Assembly: GCA_035525375.1 (NCBI GenBank)
Contig: DATLEI010000114.1
Coordinates: 1-16,137, forward strand
Reading direction: 5' to 3'
DNA length: 16,137 nt
DNA from: JALZBN01 sp035525375
Lineage (GTDB): Bacteria > Actinomycetota > Acidimicrobiia > Acidimicrobiales > AC-14
Made by a program: the position numbers and the translations under genes. Each line of letters opens with the position of its first letter. The stretch's first letter is position 1. The notes under the pieces are model-generated. The model was not told the DNA's origin, did not search any database, and saw only the letters and a list, made by a program, of their open reading frames with translations. Below are positions 1 through 5,639 of this stretch, piece after piece.

Positions 1-82
1 CGTGCGCACACTTCTCTCTGAGGGCCGCGAGGCAACCGGCGGTCGGGCCATCGAGCGTGTGGGCACCGGGCAGTACCTCTAG
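1..82 (+). CDS. arc: C-terminal end of proteasome ATPase ARC/Mpa (partial)
   Basis: The reading frame open from base 2 encodes the last 26 residues of a protein and stops with TAG at 80-82. It ends Gly-Thr-Gly-Gln-Tyr-Leu. A C-terminal GQYL tail with a penultimate tyrosine is the signature of the bacterial proteasomal AAA ATPase (Mpa in mycobacteria, ARC elsewhere); it docks into pockets of the PrcA ring and opens the gate. The identity rests on this tail plus the dop gene 27 bases downstream, as expected for an arc-dop-pup-prcBA locus. The AAA module, the OB domains and the Pup-binding coiled coil lie outside the window. The gene is cut by the window edge, not by mutation as far as can be seen. 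Confidence 0.85.
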   Translation, partial: VRTLLSEGREATGGRAIERVGTGQYL

Positions 83-98
83 GGCCCTCCAGCAGGGG

Positions 99-104
99 TA
101 GGTT
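99..104 (+). promoter_or_regulatory. Putative -10 box (TAGGTT) before dop
   Basis: TAGGTT fits the actinobacterial TANNNT -10 pattern and lies five bases before the GTG start of dop. There is no Shine-Dalgarno sequence between them, so a transcript starting here would be leaderless or nearly so. dop may also be read from arc. The same arrangement recurs at several other genes in this window. Confidence 0.4.
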
Positions 105-109
105 GCCCT

Positions 110-1606
110 GTGGCCATAACCAAGGTCTGCGGTATCGAGACCGAGTTCGGCATCGCCCTGCGGGGGGCCGATGAGTCGAACCCCATTACCACGTCATCGC
201 TACTGATCAACGCCTATGTGGCTCGGCTTCAGCGCAAGGTGGGATGGGACTTCGAGGACGAGTCGCCCGGTCGAGACGCCCGCGGCTTCGCCCGGGAAGG
301 GGCGATGGCGCCCGAGATCGAGACCCACCTGGTGAACGCAGTTCTCACCAACGGCGCGCGCTACTACGTCGACCATGCCCATCCGGAGTATTCGACGCCC
401 GAGTGCGCGGACGCGCTCGAACTGGTTCGCTTCGACAAGGCCGGCGAGCGCATCTTGGCGCTGTCAGTCGAGGCCGCGTCGGAGATGCTGCTGCCCGGTC
501 AGGAGATCGGGGTCTACAAGAACAACTCTGACCGCAAAGGCAACTCCTACGGCACCCATGAGAACTACCTGATAGATCGCGCCGTTCCGTTTGCCCGGAT
601 CGCACAACAAGTCACCCCTCATTTCGTGACTCGGCAGATCTACACCGGCGCCGGAAAGGTTGGTTCCGAAGCGCCGGGCATGAGCAGTACCGAGGTGCCG
701 TTTCAGATAAGTCAGCGGGCCGACTTCTTCGAGGAGGAAGTTGGACTCGAGACGACCCTGAAGCGTCCGATCGTGAACACTCGTGACGAGCCGCACGCCG
801 ACCCGCAAAAATATCGCCGCTTCCACGTAATCATCGGCGATGCCAACCTCGCCGAGGTCTCGACCTATCTCAAGGTCGGCGTGACATCGATTGTGCTGGC
901 GATGATCGAGGACAATTGGTTGACCGGCGCGCGTGATCTCACCTTGGAAGCCCCAGTGGCCTCATTGCGCCGGATCTCCTACGACCTCGACCTGGCTGCG
1001 ACTCTCGTGCTGGCCGACGGCTCCACCATGACGGCGCTGGAGATGCAGTGGGAGCTGCTGGATATGGCCCGCAAGTATGCCAACGACCGGGGCCTGGAAT
1101 GTGTGGGGGCCGAAGTCGGTGCCGATGTGCTCAGCCGCTGGGAGCACACGCTGACCGCGCTCGAGGTCGACTCCATGAGCCTGTCGACCCAGCTCGACTG
1201 GGTCGCCAAGCGGAAGCTGGTCGAGGCCTACCGCGACCGCCATGGCCTTGGATGGAACGACCCCAAGCTTGCGGCCCTCGACCTGCAGTATCACGACGTC
1301 CGCCAAGGCCGTTCGTTGTTTGCCCGGTTGCCGATGGAGCGGTTGGTCTCCGAGGAGTCAGTTGTCGAGGCGATGACCGAGCCTCCTCGTGACACCCGGG
1401 CCTACTTCCGGGGACGATGCCTTCAGCGGTGGGCATCATCGATTGCCGCCGCTAATTGGGACTCCCTGGTGTTCGATCTGGGGGAAGATCCGCTGCGGCG
1501 CGTGCCGATGATGGAACCGTTAAGGGGAACGTCTGCGCATGTCGATACGTTGTTCCAAGAGTGTGAGACCCCGGGCGAGCTGCTCGAGGCTCTGGGGTCT
1601 ACGTAG
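110..1606 (+). CDS. dop: Depupylase / Pup deamidase Dop
   Basis: The 498-residue protein belongs to the Dop/PafA family, which descends from glutamine-synthetase-like carboxylate-amine ligases. It cleaves the Pup-lysine isopeptide bond and, where Pup ends in Gln, deamidates it. Family motifs are present: metal/ATP-binding GIETEFG at 8-14 (Glu10), the catalytic Asp88 in YVDHAHPEYSTPE, a NNSDRKGNSYGTHENY stretch, and NTRDEPHAD. The segment at about 43-70, with ESPGRDARGF, is the Dop loop, absent from PafA, and separates this gene from the paralogue at 5640. Length is close to mycobacterial Dop (about 500). The start is GTG, two residues before the conserved core. Its TAG stop overlaps the ribosome binding site of pup, so the two are translated in tandem. 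Because this Pup ends in Glu, depupylation is the expected main role here. Confidence 0.96.
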   Translation: MAITKVCGIETEFGIALRGADESNPITTSSLLINAYVARLQRKVGWDFEDESPGRDARGFAREGAMAPEIETHLVNAVLTNGARYYVDHAHPEYSTPECADALELVRFDKAGERILALSVEAASEMLLPGQEIGVYKNNSDRKGNSYGTHENYLIDRAVPFARIAQQVTPHFVTRQIYTGAGKVGSEAPGMSSTEVPFQISQRADFFEEEVGLETTLKRPIVNTRDEPHADPQKYRRFHVIIGDANLAEVSTYLKVGVTSIVLAMIEDNWLTGARDLTLEAPVASLRRISYDLDLAATLVLADGSTMTALEMQWELLDMARKYANDRGLECVGAEVGADVLSRWEHTLTALEVDSMSLSTQLDWVAKRKLVEAYRDRHGLGWNDPKLAALDLQYHDVRQGRSLFARLPMERLVSEESVVEAMTEPPRDTRAYFRGRCLQRWASSIAAANWDSLVFDLGEDPLRRVPMMEPLRGTSAHVDTLFQECETPGELLEALGST

Positions 1607-1610
1607 GAGG
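1605..1610 (+). promoter_or_regulatory. Shine-Dalgarno AGGAGG of pup
   Basis: A perfect AGGAGG overlaps the last two bases of the dop stop codon and sits five bases before the ATG at 1616. The in-frame GTG at 1613 is only two bases away, too close. The site therefore favours the ATG and suggests dop-pup translational coupling. Confidence 0.8.
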
Positions 1611-1615
1611 CTGTG

Positions 1616-1810
1616 ATGGCAGAGAGAGAACAGAAGAAGCGCCAAGCTCCCACCCGCAAGGAGGAGGTCGTCGAGGAAGCCCCGGCGCAGTCTGCCCAGG
1701 GCGAGAAACTGAAGGAAGAGCTCGACGAGCTATTGGACGAAATCGACGAGGTGTTAGAGACCAATGCAGAGGACTTTGTTAGGTCGTACATCCAGAAAGG
1801 CGGCGAATAG
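1616..1810 (+). CDS. pup: Prokaryotic ubiquitin-like protein Pup, C-terminal Glu form
   Basis: The protein is 64 residues, the same length as mycobacterial Pup. It is rich in Glu, Lys and Asp and has a disordered N-terminus. A central helical segment with LDELLDEIDEVLETNAEDF fits the part that forms a coiled coil with the ATPase and docks on PafA/Dop. The C-terminus is VRSYIQKGGE. The last codon is GAA, so the protein ends Gly-Gly-Glu rather than the Gly-Gly-Gln of M. tuberculosis; this form can be ligated by PafA without prior deamidation. The ATG at 1616 is chosen over the GTG at 1613 because of AGGAGG spacing and the family N-terminus MAxE. It lies nine bases after dop. In other actinobacteria prcB follows directly; here nearly 2 kb of other genes intervenes. 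Confidence 0.97.
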   Translation: MAEREQKKRQAPTRKEEVVEEAPAQSAQGEKLKEELDELLDEIDEVLETNAEDFVRSYIQKGGE

Positions 1811-1895
1811 GCCCGGGCTCATATGTTCAATTCGGCACATCTTATTTTAACTCATTGTCTATTACTGTCAATACCCCCACAGTACATTTGGGGCG
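1811..1895. other. AT-rich intergenic gap after pup
   Basis: These 85 bases begin with an 8-bp palindrome GCCCGGGC right after the pup stop and continue with a stretch clearly richer in A and T than the surrounding genes, containing runs such as TTATTTTAA. I see no coding potential and no hairpin followed by a T run, so I do not call a terminator. It is the boundary between the conserved dop-pup pair and the accessory block, and it holds the likely promoter of the next gene. Confidence 0.6.
1883..1888 (+). promoter_or_regulatory. Putative -10 box (TACATT) before zinc-ribbon gene
   Basis: TACATT matches TANNNT and ends seven bases before the ATG at 1896, the spacing expected for a leaderless transcript. 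A TTGTCT at 1855-1860 is too far (22 bases) to be a normal -35 partner. The GGGG at 1890-1893 could alternatively be a weak ribosome binding site. Confidence 0.35.
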
Positions 1896-2126
1896 ATGAA
1901 GCAATGTACGAAGTGCGGTGAGTCGAAGCCCCTGGCAGACTTCTATGAGGCGGCTGGCATGCGAGACGGCCACAGGAACGACTGCATTCCCTGCAACAAG
2001 GGGGTACAGCGGACTCGGTACAAGGCTGATCCGGCGACCGCGATAGCCAAGGTGAAGTTCAAGGAGCGTATCGCCGAGCGGGTTGCCGAACTCATGCGCA
2101 TGCGGGACAACCGGCTCTTTGCTTGA
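1896..2126 (+). CDS. Small Cys4 zinc-ribbon protein of unknown function
   Basis: This 76-residue protein has two CxxC knuckles, Cys4-Cys7 and Cys30-Cys33, separated by 22 residues. Between them is the stretch SKPLADFYEAAGMRDGH. That pattern is familiar from the N-terminal zinc ribbon of HNH and T4 endonuclease VII-like nucleases, but the nuclease part itself is absent. After the ribbon comes a basic, probably helical tail rich in Lys, Arg and Ala. It may be a stand-alone DNA- or RNA-binding module or a remnant of a mobile nuclease; neither can be decided from sequence. It stops four bases before the GTG proposed for the VOC gene, so the two are likely one transcript. It lies at the start of the block that separates pup from prcB. 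Confidence 0.75.
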   Translation: MKQCTKCGESKPLADFYEAAGMRDGHRNDCIPCNKGVQRTRYKADPATAIAKVKFKERIAERVAELMRMRDNRLFA

Positions 2127-2130
2127 CGCT

Positions 2131-2508
2131 GTGAAATTCGAGCGCGCCATCCCGATCTTGCGGATCTTCGACGTCGCGATGGCCAAGGCGTTCTATGTTC
2201 ACTACCTCGGCTTGCACGTCGATTTCGAGCATCGCTTCGAGCCCACACTTCCCTTGTACATGGGAGTTTCAAGGGGCGAGCTAGTACTTCACCTGTCTGA
2301 GCACCACGGCGACGGCACGCCGGGTACGAGCGTCTACGTCGAGACCGCTGGCGTACAGGAGCTCTTCGAGGAGCTGACAGCGAAGGACTACCCCAATCTG
2401 CGGCCGGGCCTTTCGACCGACGAGATCGGTACCTCCTTGGAGCTTCTCGATCCGTTCGGCAACACGCTCCGGTTCAACGAACGGCCCGAGACGGCCGATT
2501 CAGACTAG
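2131..2508 (+). CDS. Glyoxalase/bleomycin-resistance (VOC) superfamily protein
   Basis: A 125-residue single-module VOC-fold protein. The sequence FERAIPILRIFDVAMAKAFY, then LGLHVDFEHRFEP, LVLHLSEHHGDG and a terminal LLDPFGNTLRFNE are typical of the small bleomycin-resistance-like glyoxalase superfamily proteins, which act as dimers. Substrate is unknown; the family includes metal-dependent enzymes and drug-sequestering proteins. I place the start at the GTG at 2131, because the homologous N-terminus begins there and the preceding gene ends at 2126. In-frame TTG codons at 2083 and 2119 would add unrelated residues. No clear Shine-Dalgarno precedes the GTG, so coupling to the zinc-ribbon gene is likely. 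Its last nine bases overlap the convergent ilvA end. Confidence 0.85.
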   Translation: MKFERAIPILRIFDVAMAKAFYVHYLGLHVDFEHRFEPTLPLYMGVSRGELVLHLSEHHGDGTPGTSVYVETAGVQELFEELTAKDYPNLRPGLSTDEIGTSLELLDPFGNTLRFNERPETADSD

Positions 2509-3753
2509 GAAGCGGAAGGCGGGGGAGCCGGGAGGGACCCGCTCGATGTGGAGAGGGCTCTTCTCCATCCGATCCAGCAACGAGTCGAGGTCGGCCGTCT
2601 GAGCCAACTCGATGCCGACAAGCGCCGGGCCGGTCTCGCGGTTGTTCTTCTTCACGTACTCGAAGAGGGTTATGTCGTCGTTCGCGCCGAGCACGTTGTC
2701 GAGAAACCCCCTTAACGCGCCGGGCTCCTGGGGGAAGTCCACAAGGAAGTAGTGCTTGAGGCCCTCGTGCACCAAGGACCGTTCGACGATCTCGCCGTAG
2801 CGGCTGACGTCGTTGTTGCCACCGGAGACGATGCAGACCACGGACTTGGCCGCGCCGATGTCGAGCCCGTTCACCAACGCGGCCACCGCGAGCGCGCCGG
2901 CGGGCTCGGCGATGATGCCGTCCCGCTGATACAGCTCGAGCATCGTCGTGCACACGCTGCCTTCTGCCACAGTCACGACTTCGGTCACCAGTGCCTGAAC
3001 AAGGTCGAAGGTGAACCTGCCTACTCGCCGCACGGCCGCGCCGTCGACGAAGCTGTCGATAGCCGGGAGAGTGACCGGCTCACCGGCGTCGAGGGCGGCG
3101 CGCATGCTGGCCGCGCCGGCGGGTTCGACGCCGACCACCCGAGGTGAGGGTGTCGCCGCCGCCGCAACGACAGAGATTCCCGCGACGAGACCGCCGCCAC
3201 CGACGGGCACGACGATGAGATCCGGCCGGGCGCCGAGCTGCTCGATGATCTCGAGGCCAACGGTTGCCTGGCCGGCAATGACGCGCGGGTCGTCGAACGG
3301 CGGCACCAGGACAGTTCCGTCGCGCTCAGCCAAAGCCAGGGCGGCCTCATGGGCCTCGTCGTAGGTATGACCCGCAACCACGATCGTGGTCACCGCGCCA
3401 CCGAGGGCGGCGATCTGCTCCCGCTTCTGACGGGGAGTGGTGCGAGGGAGGACGACGTGGCAATCGACACCCAGGCGCCGGCACGTGAACGCGACCCCCT
3501 GACCGTGATTTCCGGCGCTGGCACAGACGACACCGCGCTCGCGCTCGGCGTCGGTCAGCGAAGCGATGAAGTTGTAGGCACCTCGGAGCTTGTAGGACCG
3601 CACCGGCTGCAGGTCTTCTCGCTTGAGCCAGACCTCGGCGCCGACAAGTTCGGACAGCCGCTCGTTTCTCTCGAGGGGCGTGCGCAAGGCGACGGCGCGC
3701 AATCCTGCCGCTGCTGCAGAGATGTCTTCGGCCGAAACCATGGGCATCATCAT
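2500..3753 (-). CDS. ilvA: Threonine ammonia-lyase (threonine dehydratase), biosynthetic short form
   Basis: A 417-residue PLP-dependent fold type II enzyme that deaminates L-threonine to 2-oxobutanoate, the first step towards isoleucine. The PLP lysine is Lys55 in RSYKLRGAY. SAGNHGQG at 79-86 and the phosphate-binding GGGGLVAG at 185-192 follow, and SGGNN at 310-314 closes the catalytic domain. Residues from about 330 form a single ACT-like regulatory domain (HYFLVDFPQEPGALRGF), as in the shorter actinobacterial and Bacillus IlvA rather than the two-domain enterobacterial form; isoleucine feedback is therefore plausible. Three consecutive ATG codons begin the gene; the first is used here, 11 bases after GGGAGG on the minus strand. 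It diverges from prcB across 23 bp and its stop overlaps the VOC gene. It has no obvious link to proteasome function. Confidence 0.93.
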   Translation of the reverse strand: MMMPMVSAEDISAAAAGLRAVALRTPLERNERLSELVGAEVWLKREDLQPVRSYKLRGAYNFIASLTDAERERGVVCASAGNHGQGVAFTCRRLGVDCHVVLPRTTPRQKREQIAALGGAVTTIVVAGHTYDEAHEAALALAERDGTVLVPPFDDPRVIAGQATVGLEIIEQLGARPDLIVVPVGGGGLVAGISVVAAAATPSPRVVGVEPAGAASMRAALDAGEPVTLPAIDSFVDGAAVRRVGRFTFDLVQALVTEVVTVAEGSVCTTMLELYQRDGIIAEPAGALAVAALVNGLDIGAAKSVVCIVSGGNNDVSRYGEIVERSLVHEGLKHYFLVDFPQEPGALRGFLDNVLGANDDITLFEYVKKNNRETGPALVGIELAQTADLDSLLDRMEKSPLHIERVPPGSPAFRFLV

Positions 3754-3761
3754 GGCCGAGG

Positions 3762-3767
3762 TAGCCT
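3762..3767 (+). promoter_or_regulatory. Putative -10 box (TAGCCT) before prcB
   Basis: TAGCCT fits TANNNT and ends nine bases before the prcB ATG. prcB has no convincing Shine-Dalgarno, so a transcript with a very short leader is plausible. The same hexamer, preceded by G or GT, occurs upstream of pafB (8740) and lepB (10675). It overlaps the minus-strand ribosome binding site of ilvA. Confidence 0.45.
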
Positions 3768-3770
3768 CCC
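3765..3770 (-). promoter_or_regulatory. Shine-Dalgarno GGGAGG of ilvA
   Basis: Read on the minus strand, CCTCCC is GGGAGG, placed 11 bases before the first of three tandem ATG codons of ilvA and 14 before the second. Three of its bases are shared with the plus-strand TAGCCT box assigned to prcB. Confidence 0.55.
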
Positions 3771-3776
3771 TTCTCG

Positions 3777-4571
3777 ATGACTATTCCTGTTTTCGGGCCG
3801 GGCCAGGATCCGGGACCCAGCTTCTCCGACCTGTTGCGACGAACCGGCAATGACCCTCCGCTGCCGTCGACGCGCACGCCGGTCGAGACGACCCATGGCA
3901 CGACGATCGTCGCCATCAAGTACGCCGACGGCGTGATCATGGCGGGTGACCGGCGCGCCACCGAGGGCCACAGCATCGCCCACCGGGCCATTGAGAAGGT
4001 GTTCCCGGCCGACCGCCACTCGGCGGTGTCGATCGCCGGTGCGGCTGGGCCCGCGGTCGAGATGGTGCGGCTCTTCCAAACCGAGCTCGAGCATTACGAG
4101 AAGGTCGAAGGCGTGCCCCTCAGTCTCGAGGGAAAGGCGAACAAGCTCAGCGGGATGGTGCGATCGAACCTCCCGATGGCAATGGAGGGGCTCGCGGTTG
4201 TGCCTATTTTTGCCGGTTACGACCTCCGGCGCGCCGCGGGACGCATCTTCAAGTACGACCTCACCGGGGGCCGTTACGAAGAGGACGACTTCCATGCCAC
4301 CGGCTCGGGTGGGCGCGACGCTCGCACGACTATCAAGCTGGGCTACCGGGACGGACTCGACCGAGCTGCGGCCATCGAGCTCGCCGTCGAATCGCTCTAC
4401 GAGGCAGCAGATGAGGACTCGGCCACGGGCGGACCTGACGTCGTACGAGGTATCTATCCGACAGTCGCTACGGTGACTGCCGGCGGGTTCGAGCGGGTGC
4501 CTGCGGAGGAAGTGTCCGAACGCTTCGGCACCCTCATCCAGAAGCGCTCAGAGCGAGGACAACCTCGATGA
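3777..4571 (+). CDS. prcB: 20S proteasome beta subunit PrcB
   Basis: A 264-residue catalytic beta subunit, made as a precursor. The propeptide is residues 1-41 and ends in His-Gly; autocleavage would expose Thr42 (Thr1 of the mature protein, in GTTIVAIKYADGV). Numbered from Thr1, Asp58 is Asp17 (GDRRAT) and Lys74 is Lys33 (AIEKVF), so the full catalytic set is present. A later SGGRDARTTIKLGY matches the conserved C-terminal half. The 41-residue propeptide is somewhat shorter than the mycobacterial one (57). The ATG is preceded by no strong Shine-Dalgarno but by TAGCCT nine bases upstream. prcA follows after 19 bases in the usual order. Unlike the usual layout, prcB does not follow pup directly and so probably needs its own promoter. 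Confidence 0.96.
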   Translation: MTIPVFGPGQDPGPSFSDLLRRTGNDPPLPSTRTPVETTHGTTIVAIKYADGVIMAGDRRATEGHSIAHRAIEKVFPADRHSAVSIAGAAGPAVEMVRLFQTELEHYEKVEGVPLSLEGKANKLSGMVRSNLPMAMEGLAVVPIFAGYDLRRAAGRIFKYDLTGGRYEEDDFHATGSGGRDARTTIKLGYRDGLDRAAAIELAVESLYEAADEDSATGGPDVVRGIYPTVATVTAGGFERVPAEEVSERFGTLIQKRSERGQPR

Positions 4572-4590
4572 GCCAACGTGGAGCGGCCCG

Positions 4591-5265
4591 ATGAGTATGC
4601 CGTTTTACGTCGCGCCGGAGCAGGTCATGAAGGATCGCGCCGACTATGCCCGTAAGGGCATTGCCCGCGGTCGGAGTCTCGTTGCGATCACCTGCGACGA
4701 CGGAATCCTGATCTGCGCCGAGAACCCCTCTCGCACGCTGCACAAGGTGAGCGAGATCTACGACAGGATCGCTTTCGCCGGCGTCGGCAAGTACAGCGAA
4801 TTCGACTCGCTCCGTACTGCCGGTGTGCGCCACGCCGACATCAAGGGTTTCACCTATTCACGTGAAGACGTCGACGCGCGGTCGCTGGCCAACGCCTATG
4901 CCCAGACCCTTGGTCAGGTATTCACCCATGAGATGAAGCCGATGGAAGTCGAGATCCTCGTCGCCGAGGTGGGAATCGACCGCGCCCACGACCAGCTCTT
5001 CCACCTGCTCTACGACGGAACCGTGGTCGACGAGGACACCGCGACCGTCCTGGGCGGTGACGCTGACACCATCGCCGGGCGCCTGACTCCTCCCGACAAC
5101 GGCATCCTCATCCACGACGCGCTGCGTGACGCCGTAGCGGCGCTGGCGGGGCCCGAGCGAACCCTGGCGGCCGACGATTTGGAGGTGGCTGTGCTCGACC
5201 GAACTCAGGAACGGCGCGCCTTCCGCCGAATCGTGGGCGACGAGCTCACCGCGATACTCGGCTAA
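4591..5265 (+). CDS. prcA: 20S proteasome alpha subunit PrcA
   Basis: A 224-residue non-catalytic subunit that forms the outer heptameric rings. The N-terminus MSMPFYVAPEQVMKDRADYA, then RKGIARGRS, corresponds to the gating peptide and helix H0 of actinobacterial PrcA. AENPSRTLHKVSEIYDRIAF contains the region lining the pocket that receives the GQYL tail of ARC. The conserved ending LEVAVLDRTQERRAFRRI is present. The C-terminus stops about 24 residues short of M. tuberculosis PrcA (248), losing only the variable acidic tail. A second ATG at 4597 is possible, but GTGGAG at 4578-4583 suits the first. It is co-transcribed with prcB (19-base gap) and ends four bases before the convergent DUF2007-like gene. 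Confidence 0.95.
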   Translation: MSMPFYVAPEQVMKDRADYARKGIARGRSLVAITCDDGILICAENPSRTLHKVSEIYDRIAFAGVGKYSEFDSLRTAGVRHADIKGFTYSREDVDARSLANAYAQTLGQVFTHEMKPMEVEILVAEVGIDRAHDQLFHLLYDGTVVDEDTATVLGGDADTIAGRLTPPDNGILIHDALRDAVAALAGPERTLAADDLEVAVLDRTQERRAFRRIVGDELTAILG

Positions 5266-5269
5266 CGAC

Positions 5270-5587
5270 TCAGAAAGCGCGAAGGAAAAGGACGGCGGTC
5301 AACACCACCACTGCGGCGACCACGATCCAAAGCGCGGGGGAGCGCAGTTCGAGGCTGTCGTCGGGATCATCGAACGCCGACTCCACTTCGTCTGCCATCA
5401 GCAGTTCCTGGGCGCAGTGCAGGTCGTCCTCAGCTACGTAGACGTAGACCTCGCCCATCGGGTACGGGCCGTCGACAGCGCCGCGCAATTCGGTCACCAT
5501 TCCCTCCGCGCCCACCCTTGCGGCGATGACTCGGGCGTGAAAAGAGCTACTGACGGTGGCCAATCGCACCATTCGGGTGCCTTGCAT
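5270..5587 (-). CDS. Small tail-anchored DUF2007-like protein
   Basis: About 105 residues. The soluble part reads MVRLATVSSSFHARVIAARV, then GAEGMVTELRG, YPMGEVYVYVAEDDLHCAQELL. This resembles the DUF2007 fold (so-called putative signal-transducing protein), a small ferredoxin-like domain. After an acidic linker (ESAFDDPDDSLEL) there is one C-terminal transmembrane segment, LWIVVAAVVVLTAVLFLRAF, ending at the last residue, so the protein should be tail-anchored with its domain in the cytoplasm. Two starts compete: ATG at 5587, seven bases after a TACCGT box (leaderless), and ATG at 5572, seven bases after AAGG. It is convergent with prcA (four bases) and divergent from pafA. Function is unknown; the position between prcA and pafA is suggestive only. 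Confidence 0.75.
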   Translation of the reverse strand: MQGTRMVRLATVSSSFHARVIAARVGAEGMVTELRGAVDGPYPMGEVYVYVAEDDLHCAQELLMADEVESAFDDPDDSLELRSPALWIVVAAVVVLTAVLFLRAF

Positions 5588-5594
5588 GCCATGA

Positions 5595-5600
5595 ACGGTA
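5595..5600 (-). promoter_or_regulatory. Putative -10 box (TACCGT) for the DUF2007-like gene
   Basis: On the minus strand TACCGT fits TANNNT and ends seven bases before the ATG at 5587. It lies in the 52-base divergent gap shared with pafA. Confidence 0.35.
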
Positions 5601-5629
5601 CCGTGGGAGTCCGCACGTCGCAGATATTC

Positions 5630-5634
5630 AGGAG
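5630..5634 (+). promoter_or_regulatory. Shine-Dalgarno AGGAG of pafA
   Basis: AGGAG ends five bases before the ATG at 5640, a good spacing. It supports that start and shows that pafA, unlike several neighbours, is translated from a leader. Confidence 0.65.
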
Positions 5635-5639
5635 ACATC

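Noticed and set aside
1811..1818. Palindrome GCCCGGGC after pup as a terminator
   Set aside because: Only eight bases, no loop and no T run; expected by chance at this base composition.
1855..1877. Possible PafBC-type damage promoter (TTGTC, then a TA-rich box)
   Set aside because: TTGTCTATT-N8-TACCCC departs from the mycobacterial motif both after TTGTC and at the last base of the -10 box; too weak to claim.
2083..2130. Longer form of the VOC protein from TTG at 2083
   Set aside because: The extra 16 residues overlap the zinc-ribbon gene, are Cys/Gly/Thr-rich and do not resemble the family; similarity starts at the GTG at 2131.
3750..4295. Minus-strand open frame of 181 codons opposite prcB
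   Set aside because: Shadow of prcB, whose catalytic residues are all in place on the plus strand.
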